From: Companilactobacillus zhachilii
GTDB taxonomy: Bacteria > Bacillota > Bacilli > Lactobacillales > Lactobacillaceae
Assembly (NCBI RefSeq): GCF_003606365.2
Contig: NZ_CP031933.2
Span: 496,001 to 560,000 of the forward strand
Reading direction: 5' to 3'
Length of the DNA: 64,000 nucleotides
Below the pieces are notes generated by a model. That model did no database searches and was not told where the DNA came from. It saw nothing but the letters and a program-made list of their open reading frames with translations. Below, piece after piece: positions 36,077 to 44,259 of this stretch. The position numbers and the translations under genes are program-made. The first letter of the stretch is position 1. The number at the start of each line of letters is the position of its first letter.

Positions 36077-38327
36077 GGACGAGTAATTCCTTTCTGACCT
36101 CCTGAGCAGCTCGCGTTAAATTGGCCACACTTGCTTTAGCCTCTTTAATTCCGCGTGTTTTTAGACCGCAATCGGGATTGATCCAAACTTTTTCTTCGGG
36201 AACTTTGGAGAGAATTTTATGAATAGTTGTTTTAATTTCTTCAACAGATGGAATACGAGGCGAATGAATGTCATAAACACCAGGACCGACTTGTAATTTA
36301 AAATGTTCTTTTTGAAGAGCATCCAAGATTTCTAAGTTCGAACGTGAAGCCTCAAAGGAAATTACGTCCGCATCTAGATTTTGGATAGCAGGTATAATAT
36401 CGGTAAATTCAGAATAGCACATGTGCGTGTGGATTTGAGTCGTTGGTTTAACTTTACTGTGAACTAAACGAAAAGCGGGAACGGCCCAGTCTAAATATTC
36501 GGAGTACCAGTCAGTTTTACGTAAAGGAAGTTTTTCACGTAACGCCGCTTCATCAATTTGAATAATTTTAATACCATTCTTTTCAAGGTCTAAAACTTCA
36601 TCTTGAATGGCTAGAGCAATTTGGATTGTAGAATCCTTAATGGAAATATCCTCACGAGGGAAGGACCAATTCAAAATGGTTACAGGTCCAGTCAACATAC
36701 CTTTGACGATTTTGTCAGTTTGACTTTGGGCGTACTTAGACCATTTGACCGTTATGGGATGGTTACGTGCAACGTCGCCCCAAATGATTGGAGGCTTAAC
36801 ACCGCGAGTACCATATGATTGAACCCAACCGTTTTTACTGAATAGGTAGCCGTCCAAATTTTGACCAAAGTATTCCACCATATCGTTACGTTCAAATTCA
36901 CCGTGAACTAGGACGTCAAGACCAATATCTTCTTGCCATTTGAGCCATTCGTTAATATGACCAGCAATGAATTTATCGTATTCTTCTTGAGAGATTTCAT
37001 TGTGTCTGAATTGAGCCCGAGTTTTTTTGACTTCTTTGGTTTGTGGAAAGGATCCAATGGTGGTAGTTGGTAATAGTGGAAGCTTGAATTCTTGTTTTTG
37101 AATCTTAGCGCGCTCAGCTAGTGCCGGATGTCTGACAAATGAATCTTTAGTTAATTTAGCAACGCGTTCATGGACAGCTTGATTAGGTTGAACTCGTGGT
37201 TGTTCAAATAATTGTTTATTTTTCAATGCTTCAGCTTGACCATTACCTGACAAAATTGTTTGAATATCAACTAATTCAGTTAATTTTTCTTTGGCAAAAG
37301 CAAAGTGTTGTTTAATTTCAGATGAAAAACTTTCGTTTTCGATTGTGAAAGGTACGTGGAGTAATGAGCATGAAGTTGAAATGACAATTTGTTTGGCGGG
37401 TAGGCTCTTGATTAGTTCAGTCGTTTCTTCATAATGATTACGCCAAATATTCTTGCCATTAACAACACCAGCAAAGAGAATTTTATCATCAGGAAAGCCG
37501 GATTTAACTAAATCAGCCGTTTTACGTCCTTCATGAAAATCCAGTCCGATTCCTTCAACATCCAAGTTGATTAGGTCGTTATAAACATCCCGCACATCAC
37601 CAAAGTATGTTTGGATTAAAACTTTCAAGCCGGCTTTATTTTGAAGCAGCTTAGCATAAATTTTTTCAAATAATGCTTTGTCATTTCCAGTAACATCTTT
37701 AACTAATTCCGGTTCATCAAGTTGAATCCAGTCTGCACCTTGAGCAGCTAATTTAGTGAAGATTTCTTGGTAAGCTTTAACAAGGCTATCTACAAAATCG
37801 GCAGCTTTAACATCGTGAAATTCACTGATTGAAAGCAAGGTGAATGGCCCGACAATAACTGGTCTGGTTTGAATATTAATGTCTTTGGCTTCTTGATATT
37901 CATCGAAAATCTTAGTATTTGTTAGTTTGATTTTAGTATTTTTAGTGAATTGTGGAACTAGGTAGTGGTAGTTAGTGTTGAACCATTTCTTCATTGGCAG
38001 AGCTTTAATATCTCCTTCTGGTCCTTGATAACCACGGGCCAAAGCAAAGTAACGGTCAAGTTGTGATAAGTTTAATTTTTGAGCGGCCTCGGGAATGATA
38101 TTAAATAGGTAAGCCGTATCAAGGGTGGTATCAAAGAATGAAAAATCGTTACTAGGAATTCCGTCGATACCGGCATTTTTAATCAATTGCCAGTGTTTTA
38201 AACGTAAGTCTTTAGCAAAGTTTTGCAATTGATCAGCAGTAATTTCTTTACGCCAATATTTTTCAGTATTAAATTTTAATTCACGGTTTTCGCCGATTCT
38301 TGGAAAGCCAATAATGGATGTTGTCAT
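36063..38327 (-). CDS. metE: cobalamin-independent methionine synthase
   Basis: A 754-residue enzyme that transfers the methyl group of 5-methyltetrahydropteroyl-triglutamate to homocysteine. The N-terminal domain starts [17 protein letters not shown]; the C-terminal catalytic domain carries the zinc ligands in [27 protein letters not shown] and [11 protein letters not shown]. Length equals the E. coli enzyme (753). A sigma-A promoter and a MET-box lie upstream and a LysR gene is divergent, so methionine-dependent activation is likely. Confidence 0.97.
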   Translation of the reverse strand: MTTSIIGFPRIGENRELKFNTEKYWRKEITADQLQNFAKDLRLKHWQLIKNAGIDGIPSNDFSFFDTTLDTAYLFNIIPEAAQKLNLSQLDRYFALARGYQGPEGDIKALPMKKWFNTNYHYLVPQFTKNTKIKLTNTKIFDEYQEAKDINIQTRPVIVGPFTLLSISEFHDVKAADFVDSLVKAYQEIFTKLAAQGADWIQLDEPELVKDVTGNDKALFEKIYAKLLQNKAGLKVLIQTYFGDVRDVYNDLINLDVEGIGLDFHEGRKTADLVKSGFPDDKILFAGVVNGKNIWRNHYEETTELIKSLPAKQIVISTSCSLLHVPFTIENESFSSEIKQHFAFAKEKLTELVDIQTILSGNGQAEALKNKQLFEQPRVQPNQAVHERVAKLTKDSFVRHPALAERAKIQKQEFKLPLLPTTTIGSFPQTKEVKKTRAQFRHNEISQEEYDKFIAGHINEWLKWQEDIGLDVLVHGEFERNDMVEYFGQNLDGYLFSKNGWVQSYGTRGVKPPIIWGDVARNHPITVKWSKYAQSQTDKIVKGMLTGPVTILNWSFPREDISIKDSTIQIALAIQDEVLDLEKNGIKIIQIDEAALREKLPLRKTDWYSEYLDWAVPAFRLVHSKVKPTTQIHTHMCYSEFTDIIPAIQNLDADVISFEASRSNLEILDALQKEHFKLQVGPGVYDIHSPRIPSVEEIKTTIHKILSKVPEEKVWINPDCGLKTRGIKEAKASVANLTRAAQEVRKELLVHDRN

Positions 38328-38378
38328 ATAAAAGTCCCCTTTGTGTGGTAGTAATAATTTCGTTGTTTATAAATTAAC

Positions 38379-38407
38379 ATTGTATGTTGATATTGAATAA
38401 CTGATAA
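38379..38407 (-). promoter_or_regulatory. metE promoter
   Basis: On the minus strand: TTATCA (38407-38402), 17 bp, TACAAT (38384-38379). No T-box or other methionine riboswitch is visible in the short leader. Confidence 0.6.
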
Positions 38408-38421
38408 AAGTAATGATTGGT

Positions 38422-38438
38422 TATAGTTTTAAACTATA
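38422..38438. promoter_or_regulatory. MET-box (MtaR/MetR-type LysR operator)
   Basis: TATAGTTTTAAACTATA is a perfect inverted repeat (8-bp arms, 1-bp centre). It matches the MET-box consensus known from streptococcal MtaR regulons. It lies 15 bp upstream of the metE -35, a position suited to activation. Confidence 0.8.
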
Positions 38439-38468
38439 GCAAGGGTATACTGATAGTAATTTAAAGGT

Positions 38469-38656
38469 GCCGTCTCCAGAGTCGATAAATAGTTACTGGC
38501 TGTGCGGACCGACCTGAGCCAAGGTCTCAGGTCTCGGTTTGAAACCTTGCAAGTTCGGCAAGTTTCCAAACACGCCCGGTGGTGTAAGTCCGAGAAAAGC
38601 ATTCGAACTAACGCCACTTTCACGGCCAGTAACTATTTATCGACTCTTCCGACTAG
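38469..38656 (+). repeat. cloverleaf repeat family A, copy 3 (divergent closing stem)
   Basis: Same plan with quite different helices. The closing stem GAGTCGATAAATAGTTACTG pairs with CAGTAACTATTTATCGACTC and shares almost no sequence with the other copies. The first hairpin is GACCTGAG/CTCAGGTC, the second GTTTGAAACCTTGC/GCAAGTTTCCAAAC. The loop CCAAGGT and the GTGGTGTAA...TAACGCCAC segment are conserved. It lies between the MET-box and the LysR start. Confidence 0.9.
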
Positions 38657-38718
38657 GTTATTTACTTACTACGGGTAGCATCTTTATTAAACACCAAAGA
38701 AATCAAGCGAGGTAGACA

Positions 38719-39645
38719 ATGCGAATTCAACAACTGAAATATTTAGAGACGATTGTTAAGACGGGTTCTATTAATGAAGCTGCTAAGGAATTGTATTTGA
38801 CGCAGCCGAGTTTATCGAATGCCATCAAAGATTTGGAAAATGAAATGGGAATTCAAATTTTGTTGCGGAGTAAGTTGGGTGTCACGTTGACTGATGATGG
38901 ACGTGAATTTATGGCTTATGCACGACAGGTTCTTGATCAGGTGCAATTGCTTCAAGGTCGTTATGAGAAAGATACTATTCAAAAGCAGGCCTTTTCGGTT
39001 TCGGCTCAACATTATGCCTTCGTTGTGCATGCGTTTGTGGAATTGATTAAAACGGTTAAAGCTGATGAATACAAATTTACTTTGCGTGAAACTGAGACGG
39101 AAAACATTTTGAAAGATTTATCGAGTTTTAAAAGTGAGATTGGAATTTTGTATCTGAATAATTTTAATCGCCAAGTTATGCAACGCTTGTTTAAGGAATA
39201 TGACTTAGAGTTCACGCCTTTATTTAAGGCTTTACCGCACGTATTTGTTGGTCGTCAAAATCCACTAACTAAGAAAAAACGTGTAACGTTAGCTGATTTG
39301 ACCGACTATCCGTATTTATCGTATGAGCAAGGGGATAATAATTCGTTTTATTTCTCTGAGGAAATTTTGAGTACTTTGGACCGAAAGAAGAATATCAAAG
39401 TCAGTGATCGAGCTACGATTTTTAACTTAATGGTGGGCTTGAATGGTTACACAATTAGTTCAGGGATTATTAGTAATAAACTTAACGATGATAAAATTGT
39501 CGCTATTCCTTTGGACGTGGACGATTCGATGACTTTAGGTTGGTTGAAACATCGCCAGTTGGAGTTGAGTCCGATTGCCAAGAAGTATTTAAAAATGTTG
39601 AAAGAACATATTCGTGGTTATGGTTTTGAAATTATAGAAAAATAA
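38719..39645 (+). CDS. LysR-family regulator of methionine/sulfur genes
   Basis: A 308-residue LTTR. Residues 1-60 form the winged helix (IQQLKYLETIVKTGSINEAA, LTQPSLSNAIKDLE), followed by the linker helix and the co-inducer domain (GILYLNN, HVFVGRQNPL). It resembles CmbR/MtaR/MetR-type activators. Divergence from metE and the MET-box in the shared upstream region suggest it activates metEF. SD GCGAGGT precedes the ATG. Confidence 0.85.
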   Translation: MRIQQLKYLETIVKTGSINEAAKELYLTQPSLSNAIKDLENEMGIQILLRSKLGVTLTDDGREFMAYARQVLDQVQLLQGRYEKDTIQKQAFSVSAQHYAFVVHAFVELIKTVKADEYKFTLRETETENILKDLSSFKSEIGILYLNNFNRQVMQRLFKEYDLEFTPLFKALPHVFVGRQNPLTKKKRVTLADLTDYPYLSYEQGDNNSFYFSEEILSTLDRKKNIKVSDRATIFNLMVGLNGYTISSGIISNKLNDDKIVAIPLDVDDSMTLGWLKHRQLELSPIAKKYLKMLKEHIRGYGFEIIEK

Positions 39646-39840
39646 GCTTGGTTGATGGTTCCATTTCGTAATTTAGGATTGAACAATTGAATACGAAATG
39701 TGGATGGAAAGTAAAAAAGAAGATTATTATGAATTTCAACAATTCTATAATTTTAGATGCCACTAATAAATGAACAATCTCACAGATAGTTTCGCAAAGT
39801 TGTATGATAATAAGGAAAGATAATTTAAGGAGGAATCATG

Positions 39841-40485
39841 ATGGCATTTACGAAGATAGATTTAGATAATTGGAATCGCAAAGAGGTTTTTGAACACTTC
39901 ATTGAGCAAAAAACGACTTATAGTGCAACACATGAGATCAACATTGAAACGGCGTTACATTTCGTGAAGGAAAATAACTACAAGTTCTATCCATTATTTA
40001 TCTATGCAGTTTTGCGTGTTATTAACTCCAATTATTTATATCGAATGGATTTTAATGACCAAGGTGAATTAGGGTTCTACGATAGTAGCAGAGCCTTTTA
40101 CTCAATATTTGATAATAAGACTGAATTATTCTCTAATATCGATACGGAAGACACTTATACGTTTGCTGAATTTCATCGTGACTATTTAGATGATGTAGCT
40201 AAATATCGTGATACGGGAAAACTATTTCCTAAGCAACCAATTCCTAAAAATGTCGTCAATATTTCGATGATTCCTTGGGCTAGTTTCACTGGCTTCAATT
40301 TAAATATTGGTAACAACGATAATTATTTGTTGCCAATTGTCACAGCAAGTAAGTTCCAAAAGCGTTCAGATGGAATCAAATTGCCAGTCTCATTTCAAGT
40401 TCATCATGCTGTCTGTGATGGTTATCAAACTGCTCAATTTTTCAATAAATTACAAGAAATTTTGAATGAACCAGAAGAATTGTAA
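39841..40485 (+). CDS. type A chloramphenicol acetyltransferase homologue
   Basis: A 214-residue CatA-family trimeric acetyl-CoA:chloramphenicol O-acetyltransferase. The C-terminal QVHHAVCDGYQTAQFF holds the catalytic histidine (H189, by analogy to CAT H195) and the DG structural pair; the start TKIDLDNWNRKEVFEHF is also family-typical. Length is normal. SD AAGGAGG is 7 bp before ATG 39841 (ATG 39838 is too near). Chromosomal homologues can have low activity, so resistance is not proven. Confidence 0.87.
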   Translation: MAFTKIDLDNWNRKEVFEHFIEQKTTYSATHEINIETALHFVKENNYKFYPLFIYAVLRVINSNYLYRMDFNDQGELGFYDSSRAFYSIFDNKTELFSNIDTEDTYTFAEFHRDYLDDVAKYRDTGKLFPKQPIPKNVVNISMIPWASFTGFNLNIGNNDNYLLPIVTASKFQKRSDGIKLPVSFQVHHAVCDGYQTAQFFNKLQEILNEPEEL

Positions 40486-40492
40486 AAAAATT

Positions 40493-40566
40493 TGGGGGTG
40501 TGGCATAGTTTTTTCCGCTTAAAACAAATAACTCCAAAATTGAACATGTTTTGTTACACTCTCTTA
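40493..40566 (+). repeat. hairpin repeat family B, truncated copy 3
   Basis: Keeps the start (GGTGTGGCATAG), the TTTTTTCCGCTTAAAACAAA segment and the end GAACATGTTTTGTTACACTC, but has lost the central hairpin and the first third. It reads as an internally deleted family B element. Confidence 0.65.
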
Positions 40567-40652
40567 TAGTTGATTGTATGATTTATTAAAGAAGCCTATA
40601 ATTGAAAACAAGTTATATCTTTTCAGCAAATATCATAATTTAGTTTCATCAA

Positions 40653-40692
40653 GAAGATAAGACGATGCACGTTGTGTGAGTCTTATTTTTTG
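40653..40692 (+). terminator. terminator-like hairpin before second efflux pump
   Basis: ATAAGAC and GTCTTAT pair across a 16-bp loop, followed by six T, about 30 bp before the efflux pump start. It may end the cat transcript or attenuate the pump gene. Confidence 0.4.
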
Positions 40693-40722
40693 TTGGTAAA
40701 TATAGAGGGAAGAAGTAGAGGT

Positions 40723-42204
40723 ATGAGTAGAAATCGTAAAATTTTGGTTACCTTTGCGCTAGTGTTATCGAACATGATGGCAGGACTGGATGCAACGATA
40801 ATCAATACGGCATTACCAGCTATTATTAGTGATTTACATGGGATTCAGTACATGGGCTGGATCGTAGCTATTTTCTTATTGGGGATGGCCGTTTCGACAC
40901 CGTTATGGAGTAAATTTGGTGAAAAAAAGGGTAATAAAGTAGCCTATATAACGGCAACCGTTGTTTTCATGCTAGGAGCTTTATTCCAAGGGCTTGCTCC
41001 TAATATTATTTGGTTTATTACAGCTAGAAGTATTATGGGAATCGGCGCTGGTGGAATGAATACGATTCCGTTCATCATTTACTCGCAAATTTTCAAAAAT
41101 ATTAAACGTCGGTCACAGGTTATTGGGATTGCGTCTGCTGGATTCAGTGGAACCTCGATTGTGGGGCCTTTAATTGGTGGCTGGATCGTGGATACATTCA
41201 GTTGGCATTGGGTATTTTATATCAATTTACCGTTGGCTTTACTGTCGATTACTATCGTAGCTATCTTCTTTAACTTGAAGGAGAACTTGAATCAAGAAAA
41301 GGTTGATTATTACGGAGCTATCTTGATGGTGCTGGGCTTAACGTCATTCTTGATTGGAATTCAAGAATTAGGTGTTTCATCAATCTATGTAACACTAGGC
41401 TTTATTATTTTAGGAGCGGTATTAATTTTTTGGATGTCTAGAGTTGAGAATAGAGTGGATGATCCGATTGTCCCTAATCGCTTGTTTAAAAATGAAAAAT
41501 TAGTGATTGATTTGATTTTGTTTGCCTTATTGTGGGGATCATTCGTGGCCTTCAATATTTACATTCCAATGTGGGCTCAAGGAATTATGGGATTGAGTGC
41601 TTTGATTGGGGGAATGACACAGATTCCTGGAGCCATTGCCAACTTCATTGGTTCAGAGCTGGAGCCATTTATGCAACGAAAAATGAGTCGTTACATGATT
41701 ATCGCTATTGGGACCGCATCGTTTCTTATTTCCTTTGCGGGATTGTATTGGGCTAATCAGAATGCCAGTTATACGTTCTTATTGGTAATGGGTGTATTTG
41801 AAGGATTTGGTATTGGTGTTTGTTTCAATGCCTTGTTGATTGCAGTTCAGTTTGATGTGGAACCGCGTGATGTGCCGATTTCAACCTCATTTGCCTATTT
41901 AGTTAGAATTTTGAGTCAAACATTTATGTCCTCGATTTATGGTGTTATTTTAAATTTGGCGTTGATTAAAGGTGTCAGAGAAAGCCATGGTCATATCACG
42001 ATGGGGATGATGAATAAATTGAGTAATGCGGCAGTTGCCAAAAAATTACCGCAAGCTTATGTTCCCGAAATGAAGCGAGTCTTCTTCTCGGGTATTCACA
42101 ATATTATGTTAACGGCGTTGATTTTGATTATTTTAGTAATTATTATTTTAGCTTACTTATTTAGAAGAGAAGCGGTTAAAAAGAGTGTCATGCAAACTGA
42201 ATAG
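40723..42204 (+). CDS. DHA2-family MFS drug transporter, second
   Basis: A 493-residue efflux pump with about 14 membrane segments. Segment 1 has MAGLDATIINTALPAI; motif A is SKFGEKKGNK, and motif C lies in GFSGTSIVGPLIGG. I chose ATG 40723 with SD GAGGGAAG at 9 bp; the in-frame ATG at 40672 has no SD. A TetR gene lies downstream in the same direction. Confidence 0.88.
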   Translation: MSRNRKILVTFALVLSNMMAGLDATIINTALPAIISDLHGIQYMGWIVAIFLLGMAVSTPLWSKFGEKKGNKVAYITATVVFMLGALFQGLAPNIIWFITARSIMGIGAGGMNTIPFIIYSQIFKNIKRRSQVIGIASAGFSGTSIVGPLIGGWIVDTFSWHWVFYINLPLALLSITIVAIFFNLKENLNQEKVDYYGAILMVLGLTSFLIGIQELGVSSIYVTLGFIILGAVLIFWMSRVENRVDDPIVPNRLFKNEKLVIDLILFALLWGSFVAFNIYIPMWAQGIMGLSALIGGMTQIPGAIANFIGSELEPFMQRKMSRYMIIAIGTASFLISFAGLYWANQNASYTFLLVMGVFEGFGIGVCFNALLIAVQFDVEPRDVPISTSFAYLVRILSQTFMSSIYGVILNLALIKGVRESHGHITMGMMNKLSNAAVAKKLPQAYVPEMKRVFFSGIHNIMLTALILIILVIIILAYLFRREAVKKSVMQTE

Positions 42205-42216
42205 TTAATACGTAAT

Positions 42217-42267
42217 AAAACAGACGGCTTCAGCAATCGATTTTGGATTGCTGGGGCCGTTTGTTTG
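42217..42267. terminator. family B-like terminator hairpin after efflux pump
   Basis: AAACAGACGGC...AGCAATC pairs with GATTGCT...GCCGTTTGTTT around GATTTTG. Sequence of the inner part matches the conserved core of family B hairpins. Confidence 0.7.
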
Positions 42268-42437
42268 AGTTATAGACAGTTAGTCGTTTTAATTTTCAAC
42301 TAAAGCCCCAAAGACTGTGCCGGCAACGATTAATGCAATTATTGGTTGATAATATTCTGCTGTTTCTTTCTTGTGGAATAATAACAATTTGGCTAAAATT
42401 AAAATCAATTGTAATAGTCAAATTGGAGGTATTATTT

Positions 42438-42992
42438 TTGACTTCAAGAACGTTATCAAAAGAAAAAATCGTGGCAACAGCAACTAGTTTGATCAATAAC
42501 CAAGAATCCCTGAGTTTTACTAAACTAGGTAAAGAGTTGGGGACAAGGTCACAAGCTATTTATAATTATTTTCCAGATGTGATGGCGATTAAGGTTGAGG
42601 TAGCGGCTAGTTTTTATGACCAATTGGCGATTAGGCTGCAGGCAGATTTATTGGGACTCTCAGGCAAACAAGCAATAAAAACTTTTGCTAATACGTCAGT
42701 TCATTATTCATTATGTAAGTTTCATGTTACTCAGGAAATTTTGAGTATTCCCGCGGGCAGGTTGCATGATTCAGACTTGGATAAAAGTTTCGAAACGTTA
42801 CATACAATTTTAGGACGTTTGTTAAATCCATTTATTGAGGATGACAAGCAGCGATTGATTGTCTCGCGAATGATACGAAGTTTAATTATTGGCGAAATAA
42901 TTCATGTCGGTAATGGGTGCTTTGATGATGAATTGATCAGTTCGCATGACAGTTTTGATAAAATGCTCGATATTACGTTAGCTGATTTGTAA
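42438..42992 (+). CDS. TetR-family transcriptional regulator
   Basis: A 184-residue TetR-type repressor. The N-terminal helix-turn-helix is SFTKLGKELGTRSQAIYNYF; the rest is an all-helical ligand domain of the TetR C-terminal WHG type. TTG 42438 has SD GGAGG at 8 bp; longer in-frame starts have none. It probably represses the upstream efflux pump; ligand unknown. Confidence 0.85.
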   Translation: MTSRTLSKEKIVATATSLINNQESLSFTKLGKELGTRSQAIYNYFPDVMAIKVEVAASFYDQLAIRLQADLLGLSGKQAIKTFANTSVHYSLCKFHVTQEILSIPAGRLHDSDLDKSFETLHTILGRLLNPFIEDDKQRLIVSRMIRSLIIGEIIHVGNGCFDDELISSHDSFDKMLDITLADL

Positions 42993-43020
42993 AAAAGAAC
43001 CCAAAGTATGTTTATAAAAT

Positions 43021-43088
43021 AAATGAGACTAGTAATCCAAGTTTGGATTGCTAGTCTCATTTATTTTGCGTGGAAAAAACTATGCTTT
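43021..43088 (-). repeat. hairpin repeat family B, partial copy
   Basis: AAATGAGACTAGTAATCC (43021-43038) pairs with GGATTGCTAGTCTCATTT (43045-43062) with one G-U. It is followed by GCGTGGAAAAAACTATGCTTT, a worn version of the family B arm. It lies between the convergent TetR and matrixin genes and probably terminates both. Confidence 0.7.
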
Positions 43089-43091
43089 GAG

Positions 43092-43781
43092 TTATTTATA
43101 AATATTTCTTAAACCATTAAGGTCAGCTTCGGATAGCTTGGAAACACCTTGATCCACAGGATACATGACCGAATTGGTAAATGAGCTGTGTCCTAGACCT
43201 AAAGCGTGCCCTAATTCATGCATAGCAACAGAGTCTTTAATTGCAAGACTAGGGTAGGTTAAATTCAAACTAGCTCGACCACTGTTGATGGCATAATGGT
43301 CTAACTGCAAAGCTGATGGACCACCGTTTCCCAGTTCAACTGTGTTTGAAGCAAAGTTTTCGATTTTTTTATGGTAAATCGAAAAGGTGATGTTGTTTTG
43401 ATTTGGTTGTGCTGTTCCGGGGATGAGTTTAACAATTCCCGTGTTATTGTAAGTCGTTATAGCGTTTAAAAAGACCTCACGAACATTGCCGGGAACATTA
43501 TTTTTGAAGTGATAATAGTATGTGCTAGAAGTATTCATCCCCTTGAGTGGTGATTCGATTGGAGTTGCGACTTCACCAACTTGTTTGTCAGAAGTCGTTT
43601 CAGTTTGACCACTCAATTTTTTTTCAATGTTAGCTTTAGCTAGATATAAATATGGTTGTAAACGAGTATTAGTTTCATTAATTTCATTTTTAACTTGGGG
43701 GACAATTTCAGGATTAGTTTCCACCACGACAAATCCAATTGCGAGGATAATCAACCAAGTAATCCATGAATTTTTTCTCAT
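43092..43781 (-). CDS. membrane-anchored matrixin (M10-type) metalloprotease
   Basis: A 229-residue protein with an N-terminal membrane anchor/signal (WITWLIILAIGFVVV) and a catalytic domain over residues 85-229. The zinc site HExxHxxGxxH is complete: H188-E189, H192 and H198 in HELGHALGLGHS, and the Met-turn is SVMYP. It should act outside the membrane as a zinc endopeptidase. SD AAGGAG precedes the ATG. No obvious propeptide cysteine switch. Substrate unknown. Confidence 0.9.
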   Translation of the reverse strand: MRKNSWITWLIILAIGFVVVETNPEIVPQVKNEINETNTRLQPYLYLAKANIEKKLSGQTETTSDKQVGEVATPIESPLKGMNTSSTYYYHFKNNVPGNVREVFLNAITTYNNTGIVKLIPGTAQPNQNNITFSIYHKKIENFASNTVELGNGGPSALQLDHYAINSGRASLNLTYPSLAIKDSVAMHELGHALGLGHSSFTNSVMYPVDQGVSKLSEADLNGLRNIYK

Positions 43782-44179
43782 AGAAACTCCTTAAAAATTC
43801 ATTTTAATAGTTGTGGTGCAGTAATAGATAACAACATGCCCACTTAGTCTATGCAATCATAGTTTTTCAGACCAAAATTGTCCACTCTAATATCCTTAAA
43901 ACTATTATTTTTTGTAGATATGTTTGGAGCAGACCCAAGTACCGTAGCCAAACTTTAAAATCAATTTCATAACGGGAATATTTTTTATTAATTGTTGGGT
44001 AGCCTTAACTCAATATAATTTTTGATGTTCGAATAATCATATTTTGCAAAAATAAATAAAATAATTTAAATTACACAAAGAGCGGTTACTAAAGAGTAAA
44101 TACGTTATCCAATCGTTATTTTTGGCGTTAGTACGTTTGTGAAGATAGTAGTGTCTTTAAAAATGTGTTCGAACAAATA
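43782..44179. other. divergent intergenic region
   Basis: About 400 bp of AT-rich sequence between the protease and the PTS promoter with no gene seen. A TTGCAT-like -35 on the minus strand about 80 bp before the protease may be its promoter; nothing else is convincing. Confidence 0.4.
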
Positions 44180-44221
44180 TTGACATATAACTTGTTTAAA
44201 CATATACTGTAAGCGCAATCA
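44180..44221 (+). promoter_or_regulatory. strong PTS promoter with CcpA (cre) site
   Basis: TTGACA (44180-44185), 17 bp, TATACT (44203-44208). A cre-like TGTAAGCGCAATCA (44208-44221) matches the CcpA consensus with one mismatch and overlaps the -10 and start, so catabolite repression is likely. TGTTTAAACA (44193-44202), a perfect palindrome in the spacer, may bind a local repressor. Confidence 0.8.
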
Positions 44222-44259
44222 AATAATCTATCTATTTTAGCAAAAGGGGAATGAACGTT

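Noticed and set aside
38328..38422. T-box or SAM-type riboswitch before metE
   Set aside because: The leader is short and lacks the T-box TGGNACC element and the S-box pattern. The MET-box and LysR gene explain control better.
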